A stretch of 64,000 bases of DNA from Acidimicrobiia bacterium (GCA_027494165.1 JAOSJM010000001.1:1-64000), one strand, 5' to 3'. Counted from the first letter of the stretch, positions 18,288 to 27,072 are shown. Numbers and translations are program-made. Notes: generated by a model not told the origin, from the sequence alone.

Positions 18288-19271
18288 GTGGCGACAGCGG
18301 ACGATCGGGCGGGCGCGGAGGAGCCGCCTGACACGGACCTGACGGAGCACGAGCCGTCGCACCTCGTCTGGCAGGAGATCGAGGTCGAGGGCCGGCCGGC
18401 GCGCTTCGGTTCGGCCGGGGAGGGCCCGCCGGTCGTGTTCCTGCACGGCTGGGGGCTCAGCAACCGGACGTACCGGCGAGCGCTCAAGCGCCTCGTCGAG
18501 CAGGGCGTCCGGGTCTGGGCGCCCGCGCTCCCCGGGTTCGGGGGGACGGCCGATCTCCCCCCGGACCGGTTCTCGCTCGGCGGGTACGCGAGCTGGGTCG
18601 TCGCCTTCCTCGACGCGGTCGGGGTCGGGGAGCCGGTCGTCCTCATGGGTCACTCGTTCGGGGGCGGCGTCGCGATCCAGGTCGCCCACGACCACCCCGA
18701 CCGGGTCCGGTCGCTCGTGCTCGTGAACTCCATCGGGGGTTCCGCCTGGCGCCGCTCGGGCTCGGCCGTGCGCTCCATGGCCGAGCGGCCGCTGTGGGAC
18801 TGGGGCATCCACTTCCCGAGCGACATCCTCCCCCTCGCCCAGGTCCGCCGGGTCCTCCCGGTGATCTTGGCCGACGCCGTCCCCAACCTGGTCCGCAACC
18901 CGCGCGCGGTGTGGGAGGTCGGGCAGCTCGCGCGGGTCGCGGACCTGACGTTCGAGCTCGAGGAGCTCAAGCGGCGGCGCCTGCCCGTGGTCGTGCTCTG
19001 GGGTGAGCAGGATCGGCTGGTGCCCCGGGCGTCGTTCGAGGCCCTCTGCGAGGCTCTCGGAGGACCCGACTGCTACACCGTCGAGGGCAGCCACTCCTGG
19101 CTCCTGGCCGACCCCGACGCGTTCGGCGAGATCATGACCAACGTCGTCGGCGCGGCGAGCCGGGCCCGGGAGGAGGAGCGGCGCGAGCGCCGTCGCCTGC
19201 GGTGGCCCCGGCGGCACCGGCGCCGGGAGCTGGCGTCGGTCGAGCACGCCCGCCCCGGCGACGAGCGCTGA
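18288..19271 (+). CDS. Alpha/beta hydrolase
   Basis: 327 residues with an alpha/beta-hydrolase core. VVFLHGWGLSNRTYRR gives the oxyanion loop, LMGHSFGGGVAIQVA near residue 125 is the nucleophile elbow, VVVLWGEQDRLVPR supplies the acid and GSHSWLLADP the histidine. About 30 N-terminal residues are acidic and the last 40 are strongly basic (RRERRRLRWPRRHRRRE), which suggests binding to a polyanion or membrane surface. The natural substrate is unknown. Convergent with the sensor kinase at 19279, with eight bases between stops. Confidence 0.88.
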   Translation: MATADDRAGAEEPPDTDLTEHEPSHLVWQEIEVEGRPARFGSAGEGPPVVFLHGWGLSNRTYRRALKRLVEQGVRVWAPALPGFGGTADLPPDRFSLGGYASWVVAFLDAVGVGEPVVLMGHSFGGGVAIQVAHDHPDRVRSLVLVNSIGGSAWRRSGSAVRSMAERPLWDWGIHFPSDILPLAQVRRVLPVILADAVPNLVRNPRAVWEVGQLARVADLTFELEELKRRRLPVVVLWGEQDRLVPRASFEALCEALGGPDCYTVEGSHSWLLADPDAFGEIMTNVVGAASRAREEERRERRRLRWPRRHRRRELASVEHARPGDER

Positions 19272-19278
19272 GGGTCGG

Positions 19279-20678
19279 TCAGGAGGCGTCCCCGGAGACG
19301 TGCTCGATGCGAGCCGCGGGGAGCCGGATCACGGCATCGACCCCGCCGCCGACGGCCTCGCGCAGCTCTGCCTCGCCGCCGCTCGCGACGGCGAGCTGCC
19401 GGACGATGGCCAGGCCCAGCCCCGAGCCGTGAGGGTCGTGGGAGCCGGCGCTCCGCCAGAAGCGATCGAAGGCCCGGACCCGGTCCGCGGCGGGGAGGCC
19501 CGGGCCCTCGTCGATCACGTGCAGCTCCGCCCACCGGTCCCGCCGGGACACGCCGACGGTCACGGCCGATCCCGCCGGAGCCACCTCGAGCGCGTTGGCG
19601 AGGAGGTTGTCGAGGATCTGCTCCAGCGCGCCGACGACCGCCATGGCCGGGACCGTGGTGCCGGCCTCGACGGCGAGTCGGACCCCTCGCTCCTCGGCCA
19701 GGGGCTCCCAGGCGGACGCCCGCTCACGGGCCTTCGCCGCCACGTCGACGACGCCGCGTTCCGGCCGCGCGCCCTCGGCCCTCGCGACGACGAGGAGTCC
19801 CTCGACGAGCCGTCCCAGACGGGAGGTCTCGTCGACCGCCGCGGTCAGGTCGTCGCGAAGCTGCTCGGGTGCGGCCGACTCGAGGTTCTCGAGCCGCAGG
19901 CGGAGGGCCGTCAGCGGGGTCCGGAGCTGGTGGGATGCGTCGGCGACGAAGGCCTGCTGGGCGCCGAGGAGCTCCTCGAGGCGCGCGGCCATGTCGTTGA
20001 ACCGCTCGGCGAGCGTCCGCAGCTCGGGGGTCCGTGCTCGGCGGGGGCGCGCGCCCGCAGGTCGCCGCCGGCGATGGCGACCGCGGTCGCCTCCAGGGCC
20101 CGGACCGGCCGGGTGACCGAGCGGGCCAGCACGAAGCCGACCACGGCGACGGCGGCGAGCACGACGACGGCGAGCAGCCCGAGGGCGATCCAGTTCCGGC
20201 GGATCCGGTCGTCGAGCTCCTTCGTCGGATAGGTGATCCGTACCGCCCCCCAGACGTTGCCGCCCGACGCCACCGGCACCGCGACGTAGAGCAGGTCGGT
20301 GCCGAGCGTCTCGGAGCTCCGGGTGCCCGAGGCCCGCTCACCCCTCAGGGCGGCCGCGATCTCGGGGCGGGTCGAGAAGTCCCGGGGAGCGTCCTCGGGG
20401 GCGTCCGAGTCCGCGACGCTGATCCCCCGGTCGTCCACGATCACCACCCGCCCGCCCGTCCGGGCCTGGTAGGCCAGGACGTACGGCGCCAGGTCGGCCT
20501 CGACCCCGTGCTGCAGGGTGTCCTCGGCCACCGTGCCGACGACGGTCGCGTCCCGCTCGATGCGCGTGGTGAGCTGCTCCCGCTCCCGGTCGGCGAAGGA
20601 GATGCCCAGGGGCACCTCGAGGACGAGGAGCACGAAGGCCGTGATCGACAGGTAGCTGAGGAGGAGCCGGCGGGTCAT
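19279..20678 (-). CDS. Sensor histidine kinase, frame broken near 20031
   Basis: Two-component kinase. The N-terminus has a membrane span (LLLSYLSITAFVLLVLEVPLG), an extracytoplasmic domain of about 130 residues and a second span (IALGLLAVVVLAAVAVVGFVL). A HAMP segment follows. The DHp box QAFVADASHQLRTPLTALRL and ATP-binding boxes (NNLLANALE-like, DEGPGLPA, GSGLGLAIV) complete it. The HAMP part is split: one extra C in the minus-strand CCCCC run near 20031 restores HGPPELRTLAERFNDMAARLEEL and a 466-residue protein. Its ATG overlaps the response-regulator stop (ATGA). With the regulator it faces the redox operon beginning at 21501 and probably controls it. Confidence 0.87.
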
Positions 20679-21334
20679 CGGAGCTCGACGAGGCGGAAGC
20701 CGACGCCCCGGACCGTCTCGATCCAGGCCGGGTCGCCGAGCTTCTTGCGCAACGACGCGACGTGGACATCCAGCGTCTTGGTCGGTCCGTACCAGTGGGC
20801 GTCCCAGACCTCCTCGAGGATGCGCTGGCGGTGGAACACCGCGCCGGGATCGGACGCGAGGTGCGCGAGGAGGTCGAACTCCTTGGGGGTCAGCTCGACG
20901 TCCCGGCCGGCGAGCCGCACCCGGTGCGCGCGCCGGTCGATCTCGAGGCGCCCGAGTCGCTGGACCGGGGTGGGTTCGGGGGCCGTCTGGGCCCGGCGCG
21001 AGACGGCCCGGATCCGGGCCACCAGCTCCCGGAGCCCGAAGGGCTTCACGACGTAGTCGTCGGCGCCCAGCTCGAGGAGGACGACCCGGTCCATCTCGTC
21101 GGAGCGGGCCGTCACGACGATGATGGGGACGTCGGAGCGCTGGCGCAGCTCCCGGCAGAGGTCGCGCCCGTCGGTGTCGGGCAGGCCCAGGTCGAGGAGG
21201 ACGAAGTCGACGTCGTCCGTGGCGAGCGCCTCGGCTCCGGTGGCCGCCCGGGTCACCTCGAACCCCTCGCGGGCGAGGCCCTGGCCGAGGGGCTCGGCGA
21301 TGGAGTCGTCGTCCTCGACGATCAGCACCCGCAT
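20675..21334 (-). CDS. OmpR-family response regulator
   Basis: 219 residues. The receiver domain has the acidic pair EDD at residues 7-9, the phospho-acceptor in VLLDLGLPDTDG near residue 50, the conserved T/S in VVTARS and lysine in VVKPFG. The C-terminal winged helix has LTPKEFDLLAHLASDPGAV and RGVGFRLV. It is translated first in the operon, with the kinase following through an ATGA overlap. The 167-base intergenic region to the divergent gene at 21501 is the likely site of both autoregulation and target control. Confidence 0.93.
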   Translation of the reverse strand: MRVLIVEDDDSIAEPLGQGLAREGFEVTRAATGAEALATDDVDFVLLDLGLPDTDGRDLCRELRQRSDVPIIVVTARSDEMDRVVLLELGADDYVVKPFGLRELVARIRAVSRRAQTAPEPTPVQRLGRLEIDRRAHRVRLAGRDVELTPKEFDLLAHLASDPGAVFHRQRILEEVWDAHWYGPTKTLDVHVASLRKKLGDPAWIETVRGVGFRLVELR

Positions 21335-21500
21335 GGTCCCACGCTCGCACGCCCCGAACGGGCCCGGCGCACCGGCCCGCGATCTTTACCGATTCTTGGA
21401 TCCAGCCTGCCCGACGGTTGGGCCGATGCTCCGTAGCGTGGCCCGCAGACGAGCGGACCGTCGAGCACGGACCGTCGAGCACGAGAGCACAGGAGCGACA
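21335..21500. promoter_or_regulatory. Divergent promoter region of the two-component system and the redox operon
   Basis: Contains an unusually AT-rich stretch for this genome (GATCTTTACCGATTCTTGGA at about 21381) and a TANNNT-like TAGCGT at 21434 pointing to the gene at 21501. The AT-rich stretch lies about 35-55 bases upstream of that box, where an OmpR-type activator would bind. A near-repeat GAGCACGGACCGTCGAGCACG follows at 21460. The binding assignment is inference from position only. Confidence 0.4.
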
Positions 21501-21923
21501 ATGGAGCGCAGAGTCGTCCTCGCCACCGCCGGGGCCATCACCCTCACGGTCCTCGCCGGAGGCACGGCCATCGCGGCCAACCTCGGGATCCTCGACCGTG
21601 AGTCCGAGGACCCGGTCGGAGATCTCACCCCGGTGACCGTGCTCCCCGCCGCCGCGGCCGACGCCTCGACGACCACGGTGCCGCCCGAGGTGGAGGTCGT
21701 CTACGTCGACGAGCCGGTTCCGGCGGCCTCCTCGTCGGCCCCGCCGGGAACGACGGTCGGCAGCGACGGCGTCGCGGTCCCCGGGCCCGTGCCCGTCGAG
21801 CCCTTCGGTGACGACGACGAGCACGACGACGAGCACGAGGCCGAGGACGAGCACGAGGACGAGCACGAGCACGAGGACGAGCACGAGGACGACCACTACG
21901 AGGGTCGTGACGACGATGACTGA
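21501..21923 (+). CDS. Exported protein with Asp/Glu/His-rich C-terminal tail
   Basis: 140 residues, not recognised as a known family. An N-terminal hydrophobic segment (VVLATAGAITLTVLAGGTAIA) is a signal or membrane anchor. It is followed by a Thr/Ala/Pro-rich linker with VEVVYVDEPVPA and then about 35 residues that are almost only Asp, Glu and His (DDDEHDDEHEAEDEHEDEHE and on). Such tails bind divalent metals by general chemistry. ATG 21501 has an AGGAGCG site. It is the first gene of a four-gene unit with a basic-tail membrane protein, ApbE and a ferric-reductase-like protein; its own stop overlaps the next start. The linker wording is seen in actinobacterial proteins beside ApbE, but this is from memory. 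Confidence 0.8.
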   Translation: MERRVVLATAGAITLTVLAGGTAIAANLGILDRESEDPVGDLTPVTVLPAAAADASTTTVPPEVEVVYVDEPVPAASSSAPPGTTVGSDGVAVPGPVPVEPFGDDDEHDDEHEAEDEHEDEHEHEDEHEDDHYEGRDDDD

Positions 21924-22419
21924 CCAGGCCCGCCTGGAGCGCATCCGGCGCCTCCAGGAGCGCCGCGCCACCCGGAGCCCGGCCGATGCCGTGGCGACCG
22001 GTGAACCGGAGCGCGGTGGGCGGCCGGCGACGCCCCGCCCTTCCTCTCCCCGGCGGTCGGGGCGTCGCCGGGCCGCTGCAGCCCGCATCCTGTCCGGCGG
22101 CCTCGCCGTCTCGGCCACCTTCGGCCTCATGGCCGCGATGGCCGTGGCCGAACGCGCCCCGGGCGACGCGGCCACGGTCGAGACCCCCGCGGTGGTCCCG
22201 ATGGCGCTCGCGACGACCGAGGCGACCGCACCGCCTCCGGCGCCCCGCAAGGTCATCCGGATCGTGGTCCGCCGCCAGGCCGCCGCGGGCTCGGCCCCCG
22301 CTCCCGCGACCCCGTCCGTTCGCCGATCCGCTCCCGCGGCCGCGGCGCCCGCTCCGGCCCGGGCGGCGCAGCCGGTTCCCGCGCCCCAGCCGGCGGCGAG
22401 GAGCCGTGGGAGTCGCTGA
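21916..22419 (+). CDS. Single-span membrane protein with basic Pro/Ala/Arg-rich tail
   Basis: 167 residues, family not recognised. The start ATG 21916 lies inside the last codons of the preceding gene, so translation is coupled; the ORF-track start at 21808 is a shadow of the acidic repeat. The N-terminal 60 residues are charged and cytoplasmic in character (RLERIRRLQERRATRSP). One span follows (ILSGGLAVSATFGLMAAMAVA). Then comes a segment KVIRIVVRRQ and a long Pro/Ala/Arg tail. The net positive tail contrasts with the strongly acidic tail of the gene before it, so the two could interact outside the membrane. The stop overlaps the apbE start. Confidence 0.7.
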   Translation: MTDQARLERIRRLQERRATRSPADAVATGEPERGGRPATPRPSSPRRSGRRRAAAARILSGGLAVSATFGLMAAMAVAERAPGDAATVETPAVVPMALATTEATAPPPAPRKVIRIVVRRQAAAGSAPAPATPSVRRSAPAAAAPAPARAAQPVPAPQPAARSRGSR

Positions 22420-23315
22420 GCGCCGGTTCCGGGCCATGGGGGCCGAGGCGCGGGTCCTCGTCGTCGGGGGAACCGGGCCCGCTCGTCCTCGCCGACCGGG
22501 CCGCGGAGCGGGTGGCGGACCTCGAGGCGCGCTGGAGCCGGTTCCTGCCCGACAGCGAGGTGTCGCGGCTCAACGCCAGCCCCGGCGTGCCGGTCGTCGT
22601 CTCGCCCGACACCTTCGCGCTGGTCGAGCGCGCGGTCGACGCCTGGGGGGTGACGGCCGGGCTCTTCGACCCGACGGTCCTCGCGGCGCTCGAGGCCGCG
22701 GGCTACGACCGCAGCTTCGACCGGTACGCGCCGCGCGAGCCTCGCCCGTCGACCGGTCCGGCCCCGGGCTGCGCCGGCCTCCACCTCGACCCGATCGTCG
22801 GCTCGGTCGCCCTGCCCCGGGGCGTCCGGTTGGATCCCGGCGGGATCGGCAAGGGCCTGGCCGCGGACCTCGTCGCCACCGAGCTGGTCTCCGCCGGGGC
22901 GGCGGGGGCGCTCGTCGACCTGGGTGGTGACGTGCGGGTCACGGGCCGCGCCCCCGATCCGGCGGGCTGGGTGGTGGCCGTGGAGGACCCGTTCGCGCCG
23001 GAGCGCGACCTGGCCCGGGCCGCGCTGGCCGACGGAGCCGTGGCCACCAGCAGCCGCCTGCTCCGGGTGTGGGCCGGTGGCCGCGCTCACCATCTCGTGG
23101 ACCCGAGGACGGGGCTTCCCTCGACGAGCGACCTCGTGGCGGTGTCGGTGGTGGCGGGCGAGGCGTGGTGGGCCGAGGTGCTGGCCAAGGCCGCGCTCCT
23201 CGCCGGCAGCGCCGGCGCGGCGGGGGTGATCGACGCAGGAGGTGCCACCGGGCTGCTGGTCGACGCCGCGGGCCGGCGGTTCGACGTGGGAGGACTCGAG
23301 GAGGTGACGGTGTGA
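22406..23315 (+). CDS. apbE: FAD:protein FMN transferase (ApbE), frame broken near 22467
   Basis: Flavin transferase that attaches FMN to a threonine/serine of exported redox proteins. The N-terminus RFRAMGAEARVLV lies in one frame; the rest lies in another. Removing one G from the GGGGG run near 22467 gives VVGEPGPLVLADRAAERVADLEARWSRF and 302 residues. Motifs: SRFLPDSEVSRLNA, LDPGGIGKGLAADLV (FAD/Mg site), DLGGDVRVTGR, ATSSRLLRVW and HHLVDPRTGLP. The GTG start overlaps the preceding gene by 14 bases. No target with an FMN_bind motif is seen in the operon, so the flavinylated partner is either elsewhere or one of the two unrecognised upstream proteins. Confidence 0.88.
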
Positions 23316-23905
23316 ACCACCTGTCGTGGCACCTCGCCCGCGCCGGCGGGATCGTGGCCTGGGCCCTCCTCGGCCTCGCCACGATCTGGGGCCTCCTGCT
23401 GTCGACCCGGGTGCTCAAGGGGCGCCCGACCCCGGCCTGGCTGCTCGATCTCCATCGGTTCCTCGGCGGGCTCGCCCTCGTCTTCACCGCCGTGCACGTC
23501 GGCGGGCTGGTCGCGGACTCCTACGTCCACTTCGGGCCGGCCGAGATCCTCGTGCCCTTCGCGTCGGGATGGCGGACCGGTGCCGTCGCCTGGGGGGTCG
23601 TGGGTCTCTACCTGCTGCTCGCCGTCCAGCTGACCTCGATGGTGATGCGCCGCCTTCCGCGCCGGGTCTGGCGAGCGGTCCACGGGTCGAGCTTCGTCCT
23701 GTTCCTCGTGGCCGGCCTCCACGGCGCGACGGCCGGGACCGACGCCTCGAACGCGCTGTACCGCTGGGCCTCGGTGGCCGCCGTCATCGCCGTCGTGTAC
23801 CTGACCCTGGTCCGGATCCTGGCACCGCGCCGCCGTGGCCCCCGGGTGGCCACCCCAGCGGTCCGCCGGGTCGCGGACCCGGTGGCGCCGACCCGAGCCG
23901 CCTGA
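23312..23905 (+). CDS. Ferric-reductase-like transmembrane haem protein
   Basis: 197 residues, about five or six spans. Histidines at the usual haem positions are visible: LDLHRFLGGLALVFTAVHVGGL in one pair of helices and RAVHGSSFVLFLVAGLHGATAG in the next. This is the ferric-reductase/MsrQ-type bis-haem arrangement. There is no cytosolic flavodoxin-reductase domain, so electrons must come from the quinone pool or another protein. The GTG start overlaps the apbE stop (GTGA). Together with ApbE it suggests transfer of electrons across the membrane to a flavinylated or metal-binding exported protein. The tail is basic and cytosolic. Confidence 0.85.
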   Translation: MNHLSWHLARAGGIVAWALLGLATIWGLLLSTRVLKGRPTPAWLLDLHRFLGGLALVFTAVHVGGLVADSYVHFGPAEILVPFASGWRTGAVAWGVVGLYLLLAVQLTSMVMRRLPRRVWRAVHGSSFVLFLVAGLHGATAGTDASNALYRWASVAAVIAVVYLTLVRILAPRRRGPRVATPAVRRVADPVAPTRAA

Positions 23906-23958
23906 GGCCCGCCCTCGCACTCCCGCCCGGGCTCCGCTGGCGCGACGGGCGCGCCAGA

Positions 23959-24249
23959 ATGCAGATGGCCGCGATCCGGAGGTGCGACACGGGCGAGAGC
24001 AAGGCGTCATGGGACGAGGTGGGCGACCGGTTCGGCGACCTGGGTCAGCGGCTGCGGGGCCACTACGACGGGGCGGGGGCCGACCGGCAGGCCGTGGGCG
24101 ACGCCCTCCGGGCGCTGGGCGACGCGCTCAACCGGGCGGCGACGGCGCTCGGCCAGGCCCTCCGGGACCCCGGGGTCCGCGACGACGCCCGGCGAGCCGT
24201 CGAGCCGGGCCGGTTCCTCTCCGCTCTCGGGTGTCGATACCCCCGCTGA
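23959..24249 (+). CDS. Small conserved-type helical protein, stop supplied by a repeat
   Basis: 96 residues from ATG 23959 (ATG 23965 is an alternative). SWDEVGDRFGDLGQRLRGHY, VGDALRALGDALNRAATALG and QALRDPGVRDDARRAV form amphipathic helices like those of small unknown actinobacterial proteins. The last residues (SALGCRYPR) are coded by the hairpin repeat at 24225, whose GCTGAGCG core gives the TGA, so the natural C-terminus has probably been replaced or extended. Function unknown. It follows the redox operon by 53 bases but has no clear link to it. Confidence 0.55.
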   Translation: MQMAAIRRCDTGESKASWDEVGDRFGDLGQRLRGHYDGAGADRQAVGDALRALGDALNRAATALGQALRDPGVRDDARRAVEPGRFLSALGCRYPR

Positions 24250-24272
24250 GCGACGGTAGGGACACCCGGGTC
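24225..24272. repeat. Hairpin repeat, copy A
   Basis: Begins TCTCGGGTGTC and ends GACACCCGGGTC, with the shared core CCCCCGCTGAGCGACGGTAG. The outer arms pair over about ten bases and the core can form CGC-TGA-GCG. Other copies are at 27119, 40888 and 40949. It lies between convergent genes and overlaps the stop of the small ORF at 23959. A further half copy (CTCTCGGGTGGGTCC) follows at about 24284. Confidence 0.8.
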
Positions 24273-24309
24273 GCCTCTTGCCGGCTCTCGGGTGGGTCCG
24301 GTTGGGACC

Positions 24310-24501
24310 TCAGCCCTCGAGGCGCAGGGCCCGGCGCGGGCAGCGCAGCACGGCCTGCTCGGCTCGCTCGCGCAGCTCCGGCGGCACCTCGGGCCGGAGG
24401 ATCTCGAGGACGTCGTCGTCGGTGACGTGGAACAGCTCCGGCACGATCGACTCGCAGACCGCGTTGGCCTCGCAGACGTCGTGGTCCACGACCACCCGCA
24501 T
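24310..24501 (-). CDS. Ferredoxin (3Fe-4S type), P450 partner
   Basis: 63 residues typical of actinobacterial P450-associated ferredoxins: VVVDHDVCEANAVCESIVPELF near the N-terminus, and AVLRCPRRALRL at the end, giving three cluster cysteines rather than four. Its ATG overlaps the P450 stop (ATGA), so the pair is translationally coupled. It would carry electrons from a ferredoxin reductase, not encoded here, to the P450 upstream. Confidence 0.93.
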   Translation of the reverse strand: MRVVVDHDVCEANAVCESIVPELFHVTDDDVLEILRPEVPPELRERAEQAVLRCPRRALRLEG

Positions 24502-25772
24502 CACGTGCCTCGTCGCTCGGGGGTGAACACGACCGGGAGGCTCTCGACGGGGTGCACGAGCGTCGAGTGTCCGTAGATCGCGCTGGCCCCGGGCGCCATG
24601 CGGATGTCGGGGAGCCGGCGGGCCAGCTCCTCGAACACGACCCTGACCTCCAGGCGGGCGAGGTTCGCCCCCAGGCAGTAGTGGGGCCCGACGCCGAAGG
24701 CCACGTGCGGGTTGGGGTCGCGGTCGACCCGGAACACGTCGGGGTCCTCGAACGCGTCGGGGTCCCGGTTCGCCGACTGGTACAGCATGAGGACCCGTTC
24801 GCCCTCGCGGATCCTCTGGCCCCGCAGCTCGGTGTCGCGCGTGGCCGTGCGCACGAAGCTCAGCACCGGGGACACCCAGCGGATGATCTCGTCGGGCGCC
24901 GTGGCGAACAGGCCCGGGTCGTCGAGCAGGCGCTGCCACTGCGCCGGGTGCTCGCTGAACGCCCGCATCCCCCCGCTGATGGCGTTGCGGGTCGTCTCGT
25001 TGCCCGCCACCACCACGAGGACCAGGAAGATGGCGAGCTCGTCCTCCTCGAGCCGGTCGCTGGACTCCAGCACGCCCTCCTCGGCGGCGGCGACGAGGTT
25101 CGAGACGAGGTCCTCGGTGAGGGGCGGTGGTGTCTCGCCTCGGGCCTCCGCCGCCCGGGCCGCCCGGTAGGCCTCGCGTCGCCCGTCGACCAGGCTGCTG
25201 ACGTACTCGACGTACTCGGCGAAGGCCCGGGCCGCGGCCACGAGCCTCGGGTCGTCGGGCTCGGTGTGGCCGTCGCCGCCCATCATGGCGTCGGACCAGT
25301 GCCAGAACCGCTCGCGGTCCTCCACGGGGAGGCCCATGAGCTCGGCGATCACGATGAGCGGGACGTGGACCGCCAGGTCGGAGACGAAGTCGCACGACCC
25401 GCGCCGGGCGACCTGGTCGATGACCTGGTTCGTGATGTCGCGGATGTGCGGCTCGAGCCGGCGCACCATGCGGGGCGTGAACCCGCGGTTGATGAGACGG
25501 CGCTGCTCGGTGTGCCGCGGCTCGTCGAGTCCGATGAGCGACAGGTCGACCGACAGGTACGGGCGGACCCCTCGACCGGAGCAGAAGATCTCGGGATGGG
25601 TGGACACGTGGACGACGTCGTCGTACCTCGAGACGATCCACAGCCCGTTGCGCTCGTCCCGGCAGACGGGGGCGTGCTCCCGCAGCCACCGGTACGCGGT
25701 GTGAGGGTCGCCCCGGTAGAGCTCGGGGTCGCAGACGTCGATGTCGGGGCGGTCGTCCAGCAGGCTGGTCAT
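24501..25772 (-). CDS. Cytochrome P450 (class I, bacterial)
   Basis: 423 residues. The I-helix motif AGNETTRN is near residue 255, the K-helix EIIRW near 295, and the haem loop FGVGPHYCLGANLARLE near 365 with its cysteine ligand. ATG 25772 begins MTSLLDDRPDIDVCDPELY, the normal length; the longer ORF to 26024 is a shadow. Upstream by 40 bases is the luciferase-like oxidoreductase and downstream the ferredoxin, all on one strand. The wording (HPEIFCSGRGVRP, DEPRHTEQRRLINRGFTPR) resembles mycobacterial steroid and lipid hydroxylases, so a sterol or terpenoid substrate is plausible but not shown. Confidence 0.93.
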   Translation of the reverse strand: MTSLLDDRPDIDVCDPELYRGDPHTAYRWLREHAPVCRDERNGLWIVSRYDDVVHVSTHPEIFCSGRGVRPYLSVDLSLIGLDEPRHTEQRRLINRGFTPRMVRRLEPHIRDITNQVIDQVARRGSCDFVSDLAVHVPLIVIAELMGLPVEDRERFWHWSDAMMGGDGHTEPDDPRLVAAARAFAEYVEYVSSLVDGRREAYRAARAAEARGETPPPLTEDLVSNLVAAAEEGVLESSDRLEEDELAIFLVLVVVAGNETTRNAISGGMRAFSEHPAQWQRLLDDPGLFATAPDEIIRWVSPVLSFVRTATRDTELRGQRIREGERVLMLYQSANRDPDAFEDPDVFRVDRDPNPHVAFGVGPHYCLGANLARLEVRVVFEELARRLPDIRMAPGASAIYGHSTLVHPVESLPVVFTPERRGT

Positions 25773-25812
25773 CGACGCGCCGCCGCGCTCGTGGCGCCGC
25801 TCGGGGCCGGGC

Positions 25813-26948
25813 TCACGCCGGGGCCTTCCGGGCGGCCTGGCGCATCCGCGTCGTGCGGTGCACCGGGTCGGTGTCGAAGCGGGGAAGGACCTCCTTGCCG
25901 AACAGCTCGAAGGAGGAGAGCGCGTCGGCGAGCGAGATCTGGTTCGTGAGCGGGCTGAAGACGAGCTGGTCCACTCCGAGGTCCCGGTACACCTCGACGC
26001 TGCGGGCGCAGTCGTCGGGGCCACCGATCACCAGGGCCCCGGTGGGGGAGAGCTGCTCGACCTGCTCGGGGGTGGGCTCGGGCAGCAGCTCGGGCCACTC
26101 GGGGATGCCCTTGGGTCTGGGGAACGTGTCGAGCCAGCGGACGACCTGGGAGAAGTAGTAGTTCATCCCGATCCTCGACGCGAGGTCGAAGGCGTCGTCG
26201 CGCTCGGGGGCGCAGACCATGTTCGTCACGCAGAGCACGTTGTCGTTGACGTAGTCGCCGACCGGCTCGGCCTCCTTGATGGCCTCCTTGTAGACCCGGA
26301 TGGCCGCCGGGATCTTCGACTTGGCGATCGGCCCGAACGCGAAGCACAGGACGCCCAGACCCATCCGGGCCGCGATCTCGAAGGTCTCGGGGTTCCCCGC
26401 CGCGACCCACATCGGCGGGTGGGTGTCGCCGTAGAGCTTCGGAAGCACGTCGCGCTCGGGCATCGAGAAGAACCGGCCCTCGTGGGAGTAGGGGTGCTCC
26501 CGCCACATCGCGGGGATGGCCCGGATGGCCTCCTGCCACATCTCGCGCGTGGAGTCCCAGTCGGTGACGCCGAACCCGGCCATCTCGGTGGTCGACGAGC
26601 CCCGCCCCGTGCCGAACTCGAAGCGCCCCTCGGTCAGGTGGTCGAGCATCGCCACCTTCTCGGCGACCCGGGCCGGGTGGTTCACCGGGGGGTGATGTTG
26701 ATGATGGCCGACCCGACGTGGACCCGCTCGGTGCGGGCCGCCACGAACGGGAGGTAGACCTCCGGGCACGACATGTGCGAGTACTCGGTGAGGAAGTGGT
26801 GCTCCGAGGCCCACACGTACTTGAACCCGAACTCCTCGCAGCGCACACCGATCTCGACGCTGTCCATGATGCGGTCGTGCTCGAGGCGCGGGTTGGTGCG
26901 AGCCATGGGCTCCGGGACCGCGCCTTGGGCGAAGAAGCCGAACTCCAT
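25813..26948 (-). CDS. Luciferase-like (LLM, F420-type) oxidoreductase, frame broken near 26691
   Basis: TIM-barrel monooxygenase/dehydrogenase of the luciferase-like family. The N-terminal frame gives MEFGFFAQGAVPEP, WASEHHFLTEYSHM and VHVGSAIINITP. The rest continues in another frame with PVNHPARVAEKVAMLDHLTEGRFEFGTGRG. One more C in the minus-strand CCCCCC run near 26691 restores 378 residues. ATG 26948 has an AGGGGGG site. The family uses reduced FMN or F420; the sequence does not decide which. It heads an operon with the P450 and ferredoxin, and a KstR-type palindrome lies 81 bases upstream of its start. Confidence 0.87.
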
Positions 26949-27028
26949 CTGGTCCCCCCTCGCTGCCGCCCCGACGGCCGTGCTGCACCCGGCCCGGTCC
27001 GGTGACGGCCGGGACCGGGCGGGCAGAA

Positions 27029-27042
27029 TGGAACGTGTTCCA
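27029..27042. promoter_or_regulatory. KstR-type operator TGGAACGTGTTCCA
   Basis: The 14 bases fit TnnAACnnGTTnnA exactly, the motif described for the TetR-family cholesterol regulator KstR. The arms TGGAAC/GTTCCA are a perfect inverted repeat with a two-base spacer. The site lies upstream of the minus-strand LLM-P450-ferredoxin operon, in the promoter interval. The cognate regulator could be the TetR at 38937 or one elsewhere in the genome. Confidence 0.6.
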
Positions 27043-27072
27043 AAACGAGGAGCGTACGGGACATCACCCTTC

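Noticed and set aside
19911-23093. 1060-codon minus-strand ORF
   Set aside because: It runs opposite the redox operon and only its C-terminal portion (from 20678 down) is the real kinase N-terminus.
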